Shown here piece after piece: positions 10,586 through 20,979 of a stretch of 64,000 nt of DNA (its first letter is position 1; every line of letters starts with the position of its first letter). The notes under the pieces are model-generated. The model had not been told where the DNA came from. It was given only the letters and a program-made list of their open reading frames with translations, and did no database searches. This DNA comes from Brevundimonas sp. NIBR11. GTDB lineage: Bacteria; Pseudomonadota; Alphaproteobacteria; Caulobacterales; Caulobacteraceae. The stretch is from assembly GCF_027912535.1 (NCBI RefSeq), contig NZ_CP115465.1:1654001-1718000 (forward strand). The letters run 5' to 3'. The position numbers and the translations under genes were made by a program.

Positions 10586-12676
10586 TTATGCGCCCCAGGC
10601 GTAGATGGCGAAGGCGAGCAGACCGGCCACGCCGAGCAGCATCACGAACGCATAGTGATAGACATAGCCGGACTGGATCTTGGCCAGTCGCGCGGCGGAT
10701 TTCAGCGACGCCCAGGCGGCGCCGTTCGGCCCCAGCCCGTCGATGATCTTCACGTCGCCGATCTTCCAGAACAGATCGCCAAGACCCTTGGCGCCACGCA
10801 CGAAGATGAAATCGTAGATCTCGTCGAAATACCACTTGTTGTAGAGGAAGCTCCACAGCGGCCCTTGCTTGGCCGCCATTCGCTTCGCCAGGCCCTCGCG
10901 CAGGACATAGTAGTAGAAGGCGATCGCCGCGCCAAGCAGGGTCACGACCAGCGGCGACCACTTCACCCAGTTGGGCACCTCGTGGCTGGCGTGCAGGACG
11001 TGGTTGTCCGCGCCCGAGAAGATGGCGCCGCGCCAGAACTCGGCCTCGTGGTGGCCGATGAAGCTCGGGGCGAAGACGAAACCGGCCGCGACGGCGCCGA
11101 CCGATAGAAGGATCAGCGGAACCAACATCACCAGCGGGCTCTCGTGCGGATGCAGCGGGCCATGGTGGTGATCGTCGTGGGCGTGGTCGTCGTGCGCGTC
11201 AGGCTCGGAGTGGGTCTCGATCTGGGCGTGCGAGGCGTGATCGTCGGCATGGTCGTGCGCGTGCGCGGCCATCGCCTCTTCCGTCCACTGCGGCTTGTTG
11301 TGGAAGGTCATGAAGATCAGACGCCACGAGTAGTAGCTGGTCAGGGCCGCCGCGAAGATGCCGACGACGAAGGCGAAATAGCCCGCCGCGGAGTGGCCGG
11401 TCGTGGCCGCCGCATAGGCGCTCTCGATGATCGAGTCCTTGGAGTAGAAGCCGGCGAAGCCCCCGATCTCGGGGATGCCCAGGCCGGTGATGGCGATCGT
11501 GCCGATCATCATCACGGCGTAGGTGACGGGCAGCAGCCTCCACAGACCGCCCATCTTCCGCATGTCCTGCTCGTGGTGCATGCCGTGGATCACGGAGCCC
11601 GCGCCGAGGAACAGCAGCGCCTTGAAGAAGGCGTGGGTGAACAGGTGGAACATGGCCGACTCGTACACACCGACGCCGGCGGCGAAGAACATGTAGCCGA
11701 GTTGCGAACAGGTCGAATAGGCGATGACCCGCTTGATGTCGTTCTGCATCAGACCGACCGTCGCGGCGAACAGGGCCGTGACCGCGCCGACAATGGCGAT
11801 GATCAACGACGCCGTCGGCGCGTACTCGTAGATCGGGCTGAGCAGGCAGACCATGTAGACGCCGGCGGTGACCATAGTCGCCGCGTGGATGAGGGCCGAG
11901 ACCGGGGTCGGTCCTTCCATCGCGTCCGGAAGCCAGGTGTGCAGGAAGAACTGCGCCGACTTGCCCATGGCGCCGATGAACAAAAGGAAGCCCGCCAGAT
12001 CCAGCGCCGACCAGGTATGGCCCAGGAACTCCCAGCCCGTGCCCGCCTTGGACGCGATCATCGGGAACAGTTCGGCGAACTGGATCGTGCCGAACATCCA
12101 GAAGACGGTGATAATGCCGAGGGCGAAGCCGAAGTCGCCGACGCGGTTGACCACGAAGGCCTTGATGGCGGCGGCCGAGGCGGTCGGCTTCTTGAACCAG
12201 AATCCGATCAACAGATAGGAGGCCAGACCCACCCCCTCCCAGCCGAAGAACAGCTGCATGAAGTCGGCGGCGGTCACCAGGGCCAGCATGGCGAAGGTGA
12301 AGAGCGACAGATAGGCGAAGAAGCGCGGCCTGGAGTCGTCCTCGGCCATGTAGCCCCAGGAATAGAGGTGCACGAGCGACGAGACGCTGGTGACCACGAC
12401 CAGCATGGTCGCCGACAGGGCGTCGATGCGGATCGACCAGTTCGACTGGAAATCACCGACGTTGATGAAAGGCGAGACCGTAACCGTGAAGGCCTCCAGG
12501 TGACCCCAGGTCCACTGGCTGAACACCGTCCAGGCGACGAAGCACGAGAAGAACAACAGGCCGGTCGTGACCGCCTGCGAAGGGATGTCGCCGATGCGGC
12601 TGCCGAAGAAGCCGGCGATCGCGGCGCCGAGGAGAGGGGCGAAGACGCCGAGTGTAACGAGCAGTTCGAGAGACAC
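10586..12676 (-). CDS. nuoL: NADH-quinone oxidoreductase subunit L with a His-rich loop
   Basis: Largest antiporter-like subunit of complex I, carrying the long lateral helix at its C-terminal end. It has 696 residues, longer than E. coli NuoL. The extra length is partly a histidine- and aspartate-rich loop around residues 465-515 with many HAHD/HDDH repeats, likely exposed and able to bind metal (inference). [24 protein letters not shown] is the hallmark region. The gene lies between nuoK and nuoM with spacers of one or two bases. Confidence 0.97.
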   Translation of the reverse strand: MSLELLVTLGVFAPLLGAAIAGFFGSRIGDIPSQAVTTGLLFFSCFVAWTVFSQWTWGHLEAFTVTVSPFINVGDFQSNWSIRIDALSATMLVVVTSVSSLVHLYSWGYMAEDDSRPRFFAYLSLFTFAMLALVTAADFMQLFFGWEGVGLASYLLIGFWFKKPTASAAAIKAFVVNRVGDFGFALGIITVFWMFGTIQFAELFPMIASKAGTGWEFLGHTWSALDLAGFLLFIGAMGKSAQFFLHTWLPDAMEGPTPVSALIHAATMVTAGVYMVCLLSPIYEYAPTASLIIAIVGAVTALFAATVGLMQNDIKRVIAYSTCSQLGYMFFAAGVGVYESAMFHLFTHAFFKALLFLGAGSVIHGMHHEQDMRKMGGLWRLLPVTYAVMMIGTIAITGLGIPEIGGFAGFYSKDSIIESAYAAATTGHSAAGYFAFVVGIFAAALTSYYSWRLIFMTFHNKPQWTEEAMAAHAHDHADDHASHAQIETHSEPDAHDDHAHDDHHHGPLHPHESPLVMLVPLILLSVGAVAAGFVFAPSFIGHHEAEFWRGAIFSGADNHVLHASHEVPNWVKWSPLVVTLLGAAIAFYYYVLREGLAKRMAAKQGPLWSFLYNKWYFDEIYDFIFVRGAKGLGDLFWKIGDVKIIDGLGPNGAAWASLKSAARLAKIQSGYVYHYAFVMLLGVAGLLAFAIYAWGA

Positions 12677-12678
12677 GA

Positions 12679-12987
12679 TCAGCCCTTCATCACGCTGGCG
12701 TCGTCAACCGCGATGTCGCCGCGGTTACGGAAGAAGGTCACCAGAATGGCCAGACCGACGGCGGCCTCGGCGGCGGCCACGGTCAGGACGAACATGGCCA
12801 TGATCTGCCCCTGAACGTCGTTGAGGTAGGCCGAGAAGGCGACGAAATTGATATTCACGGCCAAAAGGATCAGCTCGACCGACATCAGGATGATGATGAT
12901 GTTCTTGCGGTTCACGAAGATGCCGAAGACCCCGATGGTGAACAGCATGGCCGCCACCGCGAGATAGTGCTGCAGGGTGACTTCCAT
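12679..12987 (-). CDS. nuoK: NADH-quinone oxidoreductase subunit K
   Basis: Small membrane subunit of complex I, 102 residues with three helices. The conserved glutamate in the second helix ([19 protein letters not shown]) and the second one in helix 3 ([11 protein letters not shown]) are present; both sit in the proton path. The start overlaps the nuoJ stop by one base, and nuoL follows two bases later. Confidence 0.97.
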   Translation of the reverse strand: MEVTLQHYLAVAAMLFTIGVFGIFVNRKNIIIILMSVELILLAVNINFVAFSAYLNDVQGQIMAMFVLTVAAAEAAVGLAILVTFFRNRGDIAVDDASVMKG

Positions 12988-13613
12988 CAGCGCAGCTCCT
13001 CGCCGGTGACGCCGACGCCGGTGACGACGCCCTTGATCTCGACCGAGGTCTTGCGGTCGCGGTTGGTCTGGGCGCCCGGATCCTGACGACGGACGGAGGT
13101 CCGCTTGCGCAGGGTCAGCACGATGGCGCCGATCATGGCGATCAGCAGCACGATGCCGGCCGCCTGGAAGAAGTAGATGTAGTCCGTGTAGAGCACCCGG
13201 CCGATGACCTCGACGTTCGAGGCGTCGGCGGTCGCGACGACCGGAGCCACGGCGTCAGCCGCCGCACCGCCCTGGACCACCACGATCGAGATCATGATCA
13301 TCTCCGCCAGGAGGATGCCCGCCACGATCGCGGCCAGCGGCAGATAGGTCGCATACCCCTCTCGCAGCCGGATGAAGTCGACATCCAGCATCATCACGAC
13401 GAACAGGAACAGCACCGCGACGGCGCCGACGTAGACGACCACCAGCAGCATCGCCAGGAACTCCGCGCCCAGCAGGACGAACAGACCCGCCGACGAGAAG
13501 AAGGCCAGGATCAACCACAGAACCGAGTGCACGGGGTTGCGCGCCGTCACGACCAGAAGGCCGGACAGAACGGCGGTCGTCGCCAGCAGATAGAAGGCTA
13601 TGCCTTGCAGCAT
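12987..13613 (-). CDS. nuoJ: NADH-quinone oxidoreductase subunit J
   Basis: Five-helix membrane subunit of complex I. The conserved third helix ([21 protein letters not shown]) is clear. Its 208 residues include a hydrophilic C-terminal tail of about 40 residues after the last helix. It is separated from nuoI by 63 bases, the largest spacer inside the nuo cluster, with no convincing terminator there. Confidence 0.96.
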   Translation of the reverse strand: MLQGIAFYLLATTAVLSGLLVVTARNPVHSVLWLILAFFSSAGLFVLLGAEFLAMLLVVVYVGAVAVLFLFVVMMLDVDFIRLREGYATYLPLAAIVAGILLAEMIMISIVVVQGGAAADAVAPVVATADASNVEVIGRVLYTDYIYFFQAAGIVLLIAMIGAIVLTLRKRTSVRRQDPGAQTNRDRKTSVEIKGVVTGVGVTGEELR

Positions 13614-13676
13614 GGGAGGGACGATGCCCCTTTCAGACGGTTGGGCGGCGAACCCGTCGGGATTCGCGCGCTTCGT

Positions 13677-14168
13677 TTAGCGATAGGGGGCGTCGAGTTC
13701 CAGATTCTTCGCGATCTGCCGTTCCCAGCGGTCGCCGTTATCCAGAAGCCGTTGCTTGTCGTAGAGCAGTTCTTCGCGGGTCTCGGTCGTGAAGGTCGAG
13801 TTCGGACCCTCGACGATGGCGTCGACCGGGCAGGCCTCCTGGCACAGGCCGCAGTAGATGCATTTGACCATGTCGATGTCGTAACGGGTCGTGCGGCGGC
13901 TGCCGTCCGAGCGGGGCTCGGACTCGATCGTGATGGCCTGGGCCGGGCAGATGGCCTCGCAGAGCTTGCAGGCGATGCAGCGTTCCTCGCCGTTCGCATA
14001 GCGCCGCAGCGCGTGCTCGCCCCGAAAGCGCGGCGATTGCGGGTTACGCTCGAACGGGAAGTTCACGGTCATCTTGGGCTTGGCCATGTACTTCAACGAC
14101 AGGCCGATGGCGCCGAACAGGTCCAGCATCATCGCGCCCTTGGCGGCCTGAACGATACGGGTGATCAT
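13677..14168 (-). CDS. nuoI: NADH-quinone oxidoreductase subunit I
   Basis: Ferredoxin-like subunit with the two 4Fe-4S clusters N6a and N6b that pass electrons to NuoB. Both cysteine motifs are present: [12 protein letters not shown] and [12 protein letters not shown]. The protein has 163 residues. The start is the ATG that overlaps the stop of the small upstream lipoprotein gene (ATGA), giving [11 protein letters not shown]; earlier in-frame codons lie inside that gene. Confidence 0.97.
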   Translation of the reverse strand: MITRIVQAAKGAMMLDLFGAIGLSLKYMAKPKMTVNFPFERNPQSPRFRGEHALRRYANGEERCIACKLCEAICPAQAITIESEPRSDGSRRTTRYDIDMVKCIYCGLCQEACPVDAIVEGPNSTFTTETREELLYDKQRLLDNGDRWERQIAKNLELDAPYR

Positions 14169-14374
14169 CGGACGGGGTCTCCCGGACGCGTGCAGTCGCG
14201 GCGATAGCGCTCCGTGTCCTTGTTCATGATGGCGCACAGGCGGACACGCTCCGCTTCACGGCGCTCGATGCCGTCCTGGCGACGCTGCCACTGATAGACG
14301 GACGCCGGCTCGGCCTCGTAGGGCGGCGGCAGGCAACCGGTCAGGGTTATGGCGGTGATGGCGAGGGCGGTCAT
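14165..14374 (-). CDS. Small lipoprotein inside the nuo operon
   Basis: A 69-residue protein with a short hydrophobic leader and a lipobox LTGC at residues 11-14, then a charged region ([17 protein letters not shown]) and two further cysteines. It lies between nuoH and nuoI and its stop overlaps the nuoI start. An alternative GTG three codons upstream overlaps the nuoH stop as GTGA; the ATG has GGGAG about ten bases before it. Function unknown; the position suggests a link to complex I assembly or just co-expression. Confidence 0.7.
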   Translation of the reverse strand: MTALAITAITLTGCLPPPYEAEPASVYQWQRRQDGIERREAERVRLCAIMNKDTERYRRDCTRPGDPVR

Positions 14375-14379
14375 GCGGA

Positions 14380-15450
14380 TCACGCTCCCACCGCGAAGAC
14401 GCGCCAAGCCGAAGTGACGACGACGGCCACAAGAGAGGTCGGCAGGAAGATCTTCCAACCCAGGCGCATCAGCTGGTCATAGCGGTAGCGGGGCACGAAG
14501 GCCTTCACGATCGAAATCATGAAGAACCAGAAGACGATCTTGGCGAAGAAGACAAAGAACAACAGCAGGTTGACGATCCACTGCGGCCAGTCGGCGGCGA
14601 AGTCGATCGGGAACCCGGGGTTCCAGCCGCCGAAGAACAGGATCGACATCATCGCGCACATGAAGATGATGTTGACGTACTCACCCATCATGAAGAGCAG
14701 GTAGGGCGTCGACGAATACTCGACCTGATAGCCGGCGACGAGTTCGGATTCGGCCTCAGGCAGGTCGAACGGCGGACGGTTGGTCTCGGCGAGGGCCGAA
14801 ACGAAGAACATGATCGACATCGGGACCATGACGACGAACAGCGGCCAGGTGTCGAGGCCGCCGCCGAAGACGTACCAGTTCCAGATCCAGCCTTCCTGGG
14901 ACGCCACGATGGACGACAGGTTCATCGTTCCCGCCAGCAGGATGACGTTGATGATGATGAGACCGATGGAGACCTCATACGACACCATCTGGGCCGCAGA
15001 CCGCAGAGAGCCGAGGAACGGGTACTTCGAGTTCGAAGCCCAGCCGCCCATGATGATGCCGTAGACGCCCATCGAGGAGATGGCGAAGACGTAGAGGATG
15101 CCGACGTTGAGGTCCGAGATGACCCAGCCCGGGGCAAAGGGAATGACGGCCCAGACGATGAAGGCCGTGATCACGGTGATCACCGGGGCCAGAAGGAAGA
15201 CGAACTTGTCCGCGCCGGCGGGGACGACGATCTCCTTCAGCACGAACTTGATCATGTCGGCGAAGGACTGAAGCAGGCCGAACGGACCGACGACGTTGGG
15301 GCCTTTGCGCATTTGCACGCCCGCCCAGATCTTGCGGTCGGCCAGCAGCAGGAAGGCGACGGCGATCAGGACGCCAACGGTGACCAAGAGCACGGCGCCC
15401 GTGGTGGCGAGGGTCCAGCCGAGCGGCGTGGTCCAGAAGTTGGTTTCCAT
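14380..15450 (-). CDS. nuoH: NADH-quinone oxidoreductase subunit H
   Basis: Membrane subunit that, with NuoB and NuoD, forms the quinone-binding chamber of complex I. It has 356 residues and eight to nine helices. Hallmarks are [20 protein letters not shown] near residue 40 and the loop [23 protein letters not shown]. The order and four-base spacing to nuoG are standard. Confidence 0.97.
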   Translation of the reverse strand: METNFWTTPLGWTLATTGAVLLVTVGVLIAVAFLLLADRKIWAGVQMRKGPNVVGPFGLLQSFADMIKFVLKEIVVPAGADKFVFLLAPVITVITAFIVWAVIPFAPGWVISDLNVGILYVFAISSMGVYGIIMGGWASNSKYPFLGSLRSAAQMVSYEVSIGLIIINVILLAGTMNLSSIVASQEGWIWNWYVFGGGLDTWPLFVVMVPMSIMFFVSALAETNRPPFDLPEAESELVAGYQVEYSSTPYLLFMMGEYVNIIFMCAMMSILFFGGWNPGFPIDFAADWPQWIVNLLLFFVFFAKIVFWFFMISIVKAFVPRYRYDQLMRLGWKIFLPTSLVAVVVTSAWRVFAVGA

Positions 15451-15454
15451 GCGT

Positions 15455-17500
15455 CTACTCCGCCGCCAGCAGGGCCGGAGCCATGCGCTGGGCGCTGAGC
15501 TCGACCATCGTCGCGCTGGCGCGCGCGATCGGGTTGTTCAGATAGGGGTCGACCACGGCCGAGGTGAAACCGGCGTCGACCGGTTCGCCCTTCTGGCCCA
15601 GGCTGGCGACATCGAACGAACCGGCCGGCGCCAAGTAGTCGATGCGGCCGAAGGTCGGATGGTCCGACATCAGCTTCGCGCGCAGCTGATCCAGGGTGTC
15701 GTACGGCAGTGTGTGGCCGACGCGTTCCGAGAGGGCGCGGATGATGGCCCAGTCTTCCTTGGCCTCGCCCTTGGGGAAGACGGCGCGTTCGCCCATCTGA
15801 ACTCGACCCTCGGTGTTGACGTAGAGGCCCGACTTCTCGGTCCAGGCGGCGCCCGGCAGGATGACGTCGGCGGTGTGGGCGCCGCGGTCGCCGTGGCTGC
15901 CCAGATAGACCTTGAAGGCCTGGGAGGGGCCGGTCTCGATCTCGTCGGCGCCGAGCAGGAACAGAACGTCGAGCGCGCCCGGCTGGACCATCTCGTGGGC
16001 CGTCAGGCCGCCCGAGGCCGGCACGAAGCCCATATCCAGACCGCCGACGCGGGCGGCGGCATGGTGCAGGACGTTGAAGCCGTTCCAGCCGTCCTTCACG
16101 ACCCCGACCTTGGCGGCCAGCTTGCCGAGCTGTTGCAGCACCCTGGCGCCGTCCGAGCCCGACAGGGCGCCGGCGCCGACCACGATAGCGGGACGTTCGG
16201 CCTGGGTCAGGGCGTCAACGGCGGCCTTCGGCATCTTGGCCAGGGTCTTCGTCCCGGCGCCGACCACGTCGACGTCATAGGTCAGGTCGGCGGCGTCGCC
16301 GATGACGCCCACGCGAGTATTGCCGGCCAGCCAGCTCTTTCTGATCCGCTGGTTCAGCAGCGGCGCCTCAGTGCGCGGGTTGACGCCCACCAGCAGGATG
16401 GAGTCCGCGTTTTCAAGGCCTTGCAGGCCGGTGTTGAACAACCAGCCCTCGCGCGGGCCATAGCCGAGGGCCGATCCGTCCTGGCGGCAGTCGGTGTTGG
16501 GCGAGCCCAGGGCACGGAACAGGTCCAGCGCCGCCTTCATCGATTCCGCGTCCTGCAGATCGCCGGCGATGACACCGATCTTGTCCGCCGAAGCGGCCTT
16601 CAGCTTTGCGGCGACGACGTTCAGCGCCTCTTCCCACGAGGCGGCGCGCAGCTTGCCGTTCTCACGGACGTAGGGACGGTCCAGGCGACGCGCCTGCAGG
16701 CCGTCGACGATGTAACGGCTCTTGTCCGACAGCCACTCCTCGTTGATGCCCTCGTGCACGCGCGGGAGGATGCGCATGACCTCGGCGCCCTTGGACTGGA
16801 CCGAGATGTTGGAGCCCAGGGCGTCCATGACGTCGATGGTCTCGGTCCGCTTCAGCTCCCATGGGCGATAGTGGAACTGCCAGGGCCGGTGGGTCAGGGC
16901 GCCCACCGGGCACAGGTCGTTGACATTGCCCGACAGCTCGGAGTTCACCGCCTGTTCGAGGTAGGTGGTGATCTCGGCGTCTTCGCCGCGCGAGATCATG
17001 CCGATGTCCGGCACGCCGGCGACCTCCGAGATGAACCTCACGCAACGGGTGCACTGGATGCACCGCGTCATGAAGGTCTTGATGGTGGGACCCATGTATT
17101 TTTCTTCGACCGCGCGCTTGTTCTCGGCGTAGCGAGAGCCGTCGCGGCCGTAGCCCATGGCCTGGTCCTGCAGGTCGCACTCGCCGCCCTGGTCGCAGAT
17201 CGGGCAGTCCAGCGGGTGGTTGATGAGCAGGAACTCCATCACCCCTTCGCGGGCCTTCTTCACCATCGGCGTGTCGGTGAAGATTTCCTGGTTCTCGGCG
17301 GCCGGCAGGGCGCACGAGGCCTGGGGCTTCGGCGGTCCAGGCTTCACCTCGACCAGGCACATGCGGCAGTTGCCGGCGATCGAAAGCCGCTCGTGGTAGC
17401 AGAAACGCGGGATCTCATGGCCGGCCTTCTCGGCGACCTGCAGCACGGTCATGCCGGGCTCGAACTCGGTTTCGACGCCGTTGACCTTGGCGACGGGCAT
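15455..17500 (-). CDS. nuoG: NADH-quinone oxidoreductase subunit G
   Basis: Peripheral-arm subunit of complex I carrying several iron-sulfur clusters. The N-terminal 2Fe-2S domain, the H-x3-CxxCxxGGxC motif ([18 protein letters not shown]) and the following CIQCTRC 4Fe-4S motif are visible; the rest is a molybdopterin-oxidoreductase-like domain that binds no cofactor in complex I. Length is 681 residues. The start overlaps the stop of the upstream lipoprotein gene by one base. Confidence 0.97.
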   Translation of the reverse strand: MPVAKVNGVETEFEPGMTVLQVAEKAGHEIPRFCYHERLSIAGNCRMCLVEVKPGPPKPQASCALPAAENQEIFTDTPMVKKAREGVMEFLLINHPLDCPICDQGGECDLQDQAMGYGRDGSRYAENKRAVEEKYMGPTIKTFMTRCIQCTRCVRFISEVAGVPDIGMISRGEDAEITTYLEQAVNSELSGNVNDLCPVGALTHRPWQFHYRPWELKRTETIDVMDALGSNISVQSKGAEVMRILPRVHEGINEEWLSDKSRYIVDGLQARRLDRPYVRENGKLRAASWEEALNVVAAKLKAASADKIGVIAGDLQDAESMKAALDLFRALGSPNTDCRQDGSALGYGPREGWLFNTGLQGLENADSILLVGVNPRTEAPLLNQRIRKSWLAGNTRVGVIGDAADLTYDVDVVGAGTKTLAKMPKAAVDALTQAERPAIVVGAGALSGSDGARVLQQLGKLAAKVGVVKDGWNGFNVLHHAAARVGGLDMGFVPASGGLTAHEMVQPGALDVLFLLGADEIETGPSQAFKVYLGSHGDRGAHTADVILPGAAWTEKSGLYVNTEGRVQMGERAVFPKGEAKEDWAIIRALSERVGHTLPYDTLDQLRAKLMSDHPTFGRIDYLAPAGSFDVASLGQKGEPVDAGFTSAVVDPYLNNPIARASATMVELSAQRMAPALLAAE

Positions 17501-17997
17501 CAGCGGACCTCTTCTTCAGCGCGGACGACCTCTTTGGCCGTCTGCGTCGTGCCGTCAGGCAACGTCTGGGTGATCTCGATCTCGTCGCCACGGATGGCGT
17601 AGCGCACGACCGGATCGCCGGATTCATTCATCCACCGCACGGAGGCGGGGTCGGGCAGGTCGAGCGGCTTCCACGCCACCAGACCGTCGGCGGCACGGCA
17701 CTGGGCCTTCATCAGGCCGCCGTCGACCGGGGCGCGCCATTGGGCGTTCACGACCTGACCCTCGATCCCGGTCAGCTCGATCGCGCCGACCTCCTGGCCG
17801 TGGATGGCGGCGAGGCCGGCCTTGCACACGCGGCGCAGGTCGACGGCCGTTAGTACGGCCGGCGTCTGGGCCACGGCGTCGGACACCGGCGCATCGGCGG
17901 CGACGATCTCCGTCGGCGTCGGCTCGGCCTTCTCCGGCGCCTGGCTACAGGCTCCCAGAGCGACGACCGCGACAGTCAGGATGAGCGCAGTCCGCAT
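17500..17997 (-). CDS. Lipoprotein of unknown function inside the nuo operon
   Basis: A 165-residue secreted lipoprotein: hydrophobic leader and lipobox LGAC at residues 14-17, an acidic and proline-rich linker, then a compact domain with two cysteines (VCKAG, QCRAADG) that could pair. It starts three bases after the nuoF stop and overlaps nuoG by one base, so it is co-translated with complex I subunits. I do not recognise a family. Confidence 0.78.
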   Translation of the reverse strand: MRTALILTVAVVALGACSQAPEKAEPTPTEIVAADAPVSDAVAQTPAVLTAVDLRRVCKAGLAAIHGQEVGAIELTGIEGQVVNAQWRAPVDGGLMKAQCRAADGLVAWKPLDLPDPASVRWMNESGDPVVRYAIRGDEIEITQTLPDGTTQTAKEVVRAEEEVR

Positions 17998-18000
17998 CCC

Positions 18001-19314
18001 CTACTCCGCCGCGATGGCGTGGCCGGCGAAGTTCGCGCGGCGGGAACGGTACTGCGAGATGCGATCCTCGATCTCGTGGCGGAAGTGACGGATCAGACCC
18101 TGGACCGGCCAGGCGGCGGCGTCGCCTAGGGCGCAGATGGTGTGACCCTCGACCTGACCGGCGACGTCGAGCAGCAGGTCGATCTCGGACGGATCGGCCT
18201 CCCCCACGGCCATACGCTCCAGCACGCGCCACATCCAGCCGGTGCCTTCGCGGCACGGCGTGCACTGGCCGCAGCTCTCGTGCTTGTAGAAATAGCTGAT
18301 GCGGGCGATCGCCTTCACCAGATCGGTCGACTCGTCCATGACGATGACGGCCGCGGTGCCCAGGCCCGACTTCATGTCGCGCAAGGAATCGAAGTCCATC
18401 AGGGCGACTTCGGACATCTCGCGCGTGATCAGCGGCACGGACACGCCGCCCGGGATCACGGCCTTCAGGTTGCCCCAGCCGCCGCGCACGCCGCCGCAGT
18501 GCTCTTCCAGCAGCTGACGCAGCGGGATCGACATGGCTTCTTCGACATTGCACGGGCGGTTCACGTGGCCCGAGATCGACATCAGCTTGGTGCCGGTGTT
18601 GTTGGGACGGCCGAAGCCGGCGAACCATTCGGCCCCGCGACGCAGGATCGTGCCGACGACGGCGATCGACTCCACGTTGTTCACGGTCGTCGGGCAGCCA
18701 TAGAGGCCGGCGCCGGCCGGGAACGGCGGCTTCAGGCGCGGCTGGCCCTTCTTGCCTTCGAGGCTTTCCAGCAGGGCGGTCTCTTCGCCGCAGATGTAGG
18801 CGCCCGCGCCGTGGTGGATGTAGACGTCGAAGTCCCAGCCGTGGACGTTGTTCTTGCCGATCAACCGGGCCTCGTAGGCCTGCTTGACGGCGGCTTCCAT
18901 CCGCTCGCGCTCGAGCACGTATTCGCCGCGCAGATAGATGTAGCAGGCGTGGGCCTGCATCGCGAAGGAGGCGATCAGGCAGCCTTCGATCAACAGGTGG
19001 GGATCATGACGCATGATCTCCCGGTCCTTGCAGGTGCCGGGCTCGGATTCGTCGGCGTTGACGACGAGGTAGTGCGGACGATCCTTCAGTTCCTTCGGCA
19101 TGAAGGACCACTTCAGGCCCGTCGAGAAGCCGGCGCCGCCGCGCCCGCGCAGGCCGGAGTTCTTGACGTTGGTGATGAGCCAGTCGCGGCCCATGTCCAG
19201 CATGTCCTTGGTCGCGTTCCAGCAGCCGCGATTCTTCGCACCCTCCAGACCCCAGTCCTGGAGCCCGTAGAGGTTGGTGAAGATGCGATCCTTGTCTTGC
19301 AGCAGTCCGACCAT
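18001..19314 (-). CDS. nuoF: NADH-quinone oxidoreductase subunit F
   Basis: Binds NADH, FMN and the N3 4Fe-4S cluster and is the electron entry point of complex I. Glycine-rich NADH/FMN sequences ([16 protein letters not shown] and [16 protein letters not shown]) and the cluster motif [15 protein letters not shown] are present. The protein has 437 residues. It follows a small membrane-protein gene by three bases. Confidence 0.97.
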   Translation of the reverse strand: MVGLLQDKDRIFTNLYGLQDWGLEGAKNRGCWNATKDMLDMGRDWLITNVKNSGLRGRGGAGFSTGLKWSFMPKELKDRPHYLVVNADESEPGTCKDREIMRHDPHLLIEGCLIASFAMQAHACYIYLRGEYVLERERMEAAVKQAYEARLIGKNNVHGWDFDVYIHHGAGAYICGEETALLESLEGKKGQPRLKPPFPAGAGLYGCPTTVNNVESIAVVGTILRRGAEWFAGFGRPNNTGTKLMSISGHVNRPCNVEEAMSIPLRQLLEEHCGGVRGGWGNLKAVIPGGVSVPLITREMSEVALMDFDSLRDMKSGLGTAAVIVMDESTDLVKAIARISYFYKHESCGQCTPCREGTGWMWRVLERMAVGEADPSEIDLLLDVAGQVEGHTICALGDAAAWPVQGLIRHFRHEIEDRISQYRSRRANFAGHAIAAE

Positions 19315-19317
19315 GGC

Positions 19318-19584
19318 TCAGTTCAACTCCCGCAGACGACGGCGGTGATAGCGGGTTCTCAGGAATATGGCGGCGATCATCAGCGCCCAGCCGCCGCCCA
19401 GAGCGACATAGCCGGCCAGTTGGACCGTGGGGCCGAAATCGCCCGCGCGACCGGCCGCCCACACGAGGATGGCGCCCAGCAGCACCAGTCCGAAGCCTGC
19501 AAGGCGGGGCGTGCGGCCCACGGCGCGCAGCTCGGCGCGATAGGCCTCGACCTGGGCCGAGGTTGGAGCGTCGGTCCGGGTCAT
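19318..19584 (-). CDS. Small two-helix membrane protein between nuoE and nuoF
   Basis: An 88-residue protein with an acidic N-terminal stretch, two predicted membrane helices (about residues 29-45 and 54-73) and a very basic C-terminus (RTRYHRRRLREL). Its start overlaps the nuoE stop by four bases. I do not recognise the family; it could be a complex I accessory factor or a passenger gene. Confidence 0.68.
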   Translation of the reverse strand: MTRTDAPTSAQVEAYRAELRAVGRTPRLAGFGLVLLGAILVWAAGRAGDFGPTVQLAGYVALGGGWALMIAAIFLRTRYHRRRLRELN

Positions 19585-20243
19585 GCCGTCACGGGCTCGG
19601 AGTTCGGCAACTTGTTGATCGGCTTGGCGGCCGAGCCGTCATAAAGCCTGGGGTCGGTCAGGGTCAGGGCCCCGCCCTCCGGCGCGGAGTTCACGCGATC
19701 GACGCGCGGGCCGCGCTCCGGCGTCTTTCCGGCGGCGAAGTCGTCGATGATCTGGTTCATGTCCGAGGCGGTCAGGTCCTCGAAATAGTAGTCGTTGATC
19801 ATGGCCATCGGCGCATTGACGCAGGCGCCCAGGCACTCGACCTCTTCCCAGTAGAATTTGCCGTCGGCCGATAGGGTCTGTTTCGGGCCGATCCGGTCCT
19901 TGCAGACCTTCATCAGGTCGCCGGCGCCGCGCAGCATGCAGGGCGTCGTGCCGCAGACCTGGATCAGGGCGGCCGAGCCGACCGGCTCCAGCATGAACAT
20001 GGTGTAGAAGGTCGCGACCTCCAGCACCCGGATGTAGGCCATGTCCAGCTTGTCGGCGATGGCGCGGATGGCGGGTTCGGAAACCCAGCCCTCCTGCTTC
20101 TGGACCAGCCACAGCATCGGGATCACCGCCGAGCGGGCGCGGTCCGCCGGGTATTTGGCGATCCACCAGTCGACCTTCTTCATCGTCTCCTTCGAGAAGG
20201 CGAACGACGCGGGTTGATCCTTGGCGAGACGACGAACGCTCAT
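19581..20243 (-). CDS. nuoE: NADH-quinone oxidoreductase subunit E
   Basis: 24-kDa-type subunit with the N1a 2Fe-2S cluster in a thioredoxin-like domain. Cluster ligands are in CGTTPCMLRGA and CLGACVNAP. The 220 residues include a C-terminal extension of about 50 residues after the domain, common in alphaproteobacteria. It overlaps both neighbours by four bases. Confidence 0.96.
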   Translation of the reverse strand: MSVRRLAKDQPASFAFSKETMKKVDWWIAKYPADRARSAVIPMLWLVQKQEGWVSEPAIRAIADKLDMAYIRVLEVATFYTMFMLEPVGSAALIQVCGTTPCMLRGAGDLMKVCKDRIGPKQTLSADGKFYWEEVECLGACVNAPMAMINDYYFEDLTASDMNQIIDDFAAGKTPERGPRVDRVNSAPEGGALTLTDPRLYDGSAAKPINKLPNSEPVTA

Positions 20244-20638
20244 GCTCTACCCATCCAACGGTTCAGGCGCGCGCCCCAGACCGCCTTGCCGGCGTTCGAA
20301 AGGTCGCGGGAAAGCCAGGACATCGGCGGCAGGAACCGCACAGCCAGCTGGCTGAGGAAGATGAAGCCGCTCATCCAGACAATCGAGCGCAGGTTGGCCT
20401 CGAGGAAGCCCCTGCCCTCGGCCAGATAGCCGGCGCGATACGCCCCGCGCACCAGGGTCACCCCGGCGAAGCCCGGGGTCGAAACGACCGCCGTGGCCAG
20501 GGCGAACTTCGCCACGCCCATCAGCTCGCGCCGACGCGGCGAGAAGGCGACCTGGGCGATGACGCCGAAGGCCATCAGGCTCGCGAAGGCGATGACCTGC
20601 AACTGGTTGAAGACGGGATCGACGATGAAGGCGCTCAT
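20240..20638 (-). CDS. Membrane protein of unknown function in the nuo operon
   Basis: A 132-residue protein with about three hydrophobic segments (residues 14-31, 43-60 and 86-103) and a basic C-terminus. The start ATG ([12 protein letters not shown]) overlaps the stop of the gene before it, and its own stop overlaps nuoE. No known motif. Tight coupling to nuo genes is the only clue to its role. Confidence 0.65.
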   Translation of the reverse strand: MSAFIVDPVFNQLQVIAFASLMAFGVIAQVAFSPRRRELMGVAKFALATAVVSTPGFAGVTLVRGAYRAGYLAEGRGFLEANLRSIVWMSGFIFLSQLAVRFLPPMSWLSRDLSNAGKAVWGARLNRWMGRA

Positions 20639-20979
20639 TGCGGCGGATACCGATGAGCGGTGGTCAGGCGTGCACGCGCCCGGCGTTGAGCCGGCGCGAA
20701 GGACCAGACCAGGATACCGACTAGGACGGCGCCCCACATCCAGAGCCATGCCGCGCCGTTGTCCAGCGTCGTCAGCTCGCCGAGAGCCAGCATGGTCAGC
20801 GGGGCGATCATCGGGGCGATCAGAAGTAGATTGTCCTTCACCAGACCCATGCGACCCTGAGGGTGGCGCACGGCCTTGGCATCCGTCGAGAAGCCGACGA
20901 CCAGCAGGGTCAGCAGCATCAAGCCGCCGCCCATGGCGCACAGCCCGACCAGGATGGCGGTGAAGATCTGGTCTGTCAC
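20635..20979 (-). CDS. Three-helix membrane protein of unknown function downstream of nuoD
   Basis: A 114-residue protein with hydrophobic stretches at about residues 7-29, 49-67 and 75-93 and a basic tail. The start is a GTG overlapping the nuoD stop as GTGA; no ATG lies early enough to keep the first helix. Its stop overlaps the next ATG. Function unknown. Confidence 0.65.
   Translation of the reverse strand: MTDQIFTAILVGLCAMGGGLMLLTLLVVGFSTDAKAVRHPQGRMGLVKDNLLLIAPMIAPLTMLALGELTTLDNGAAWLWMWGAVLVGILVWSFAPAQRRARARLTTAHRYPPQ

Noticed and set aside
15296-17602. 768-codon rightward frame over nuoG
   Set aside because: Antisense of nuoG, with no start context and no domain.
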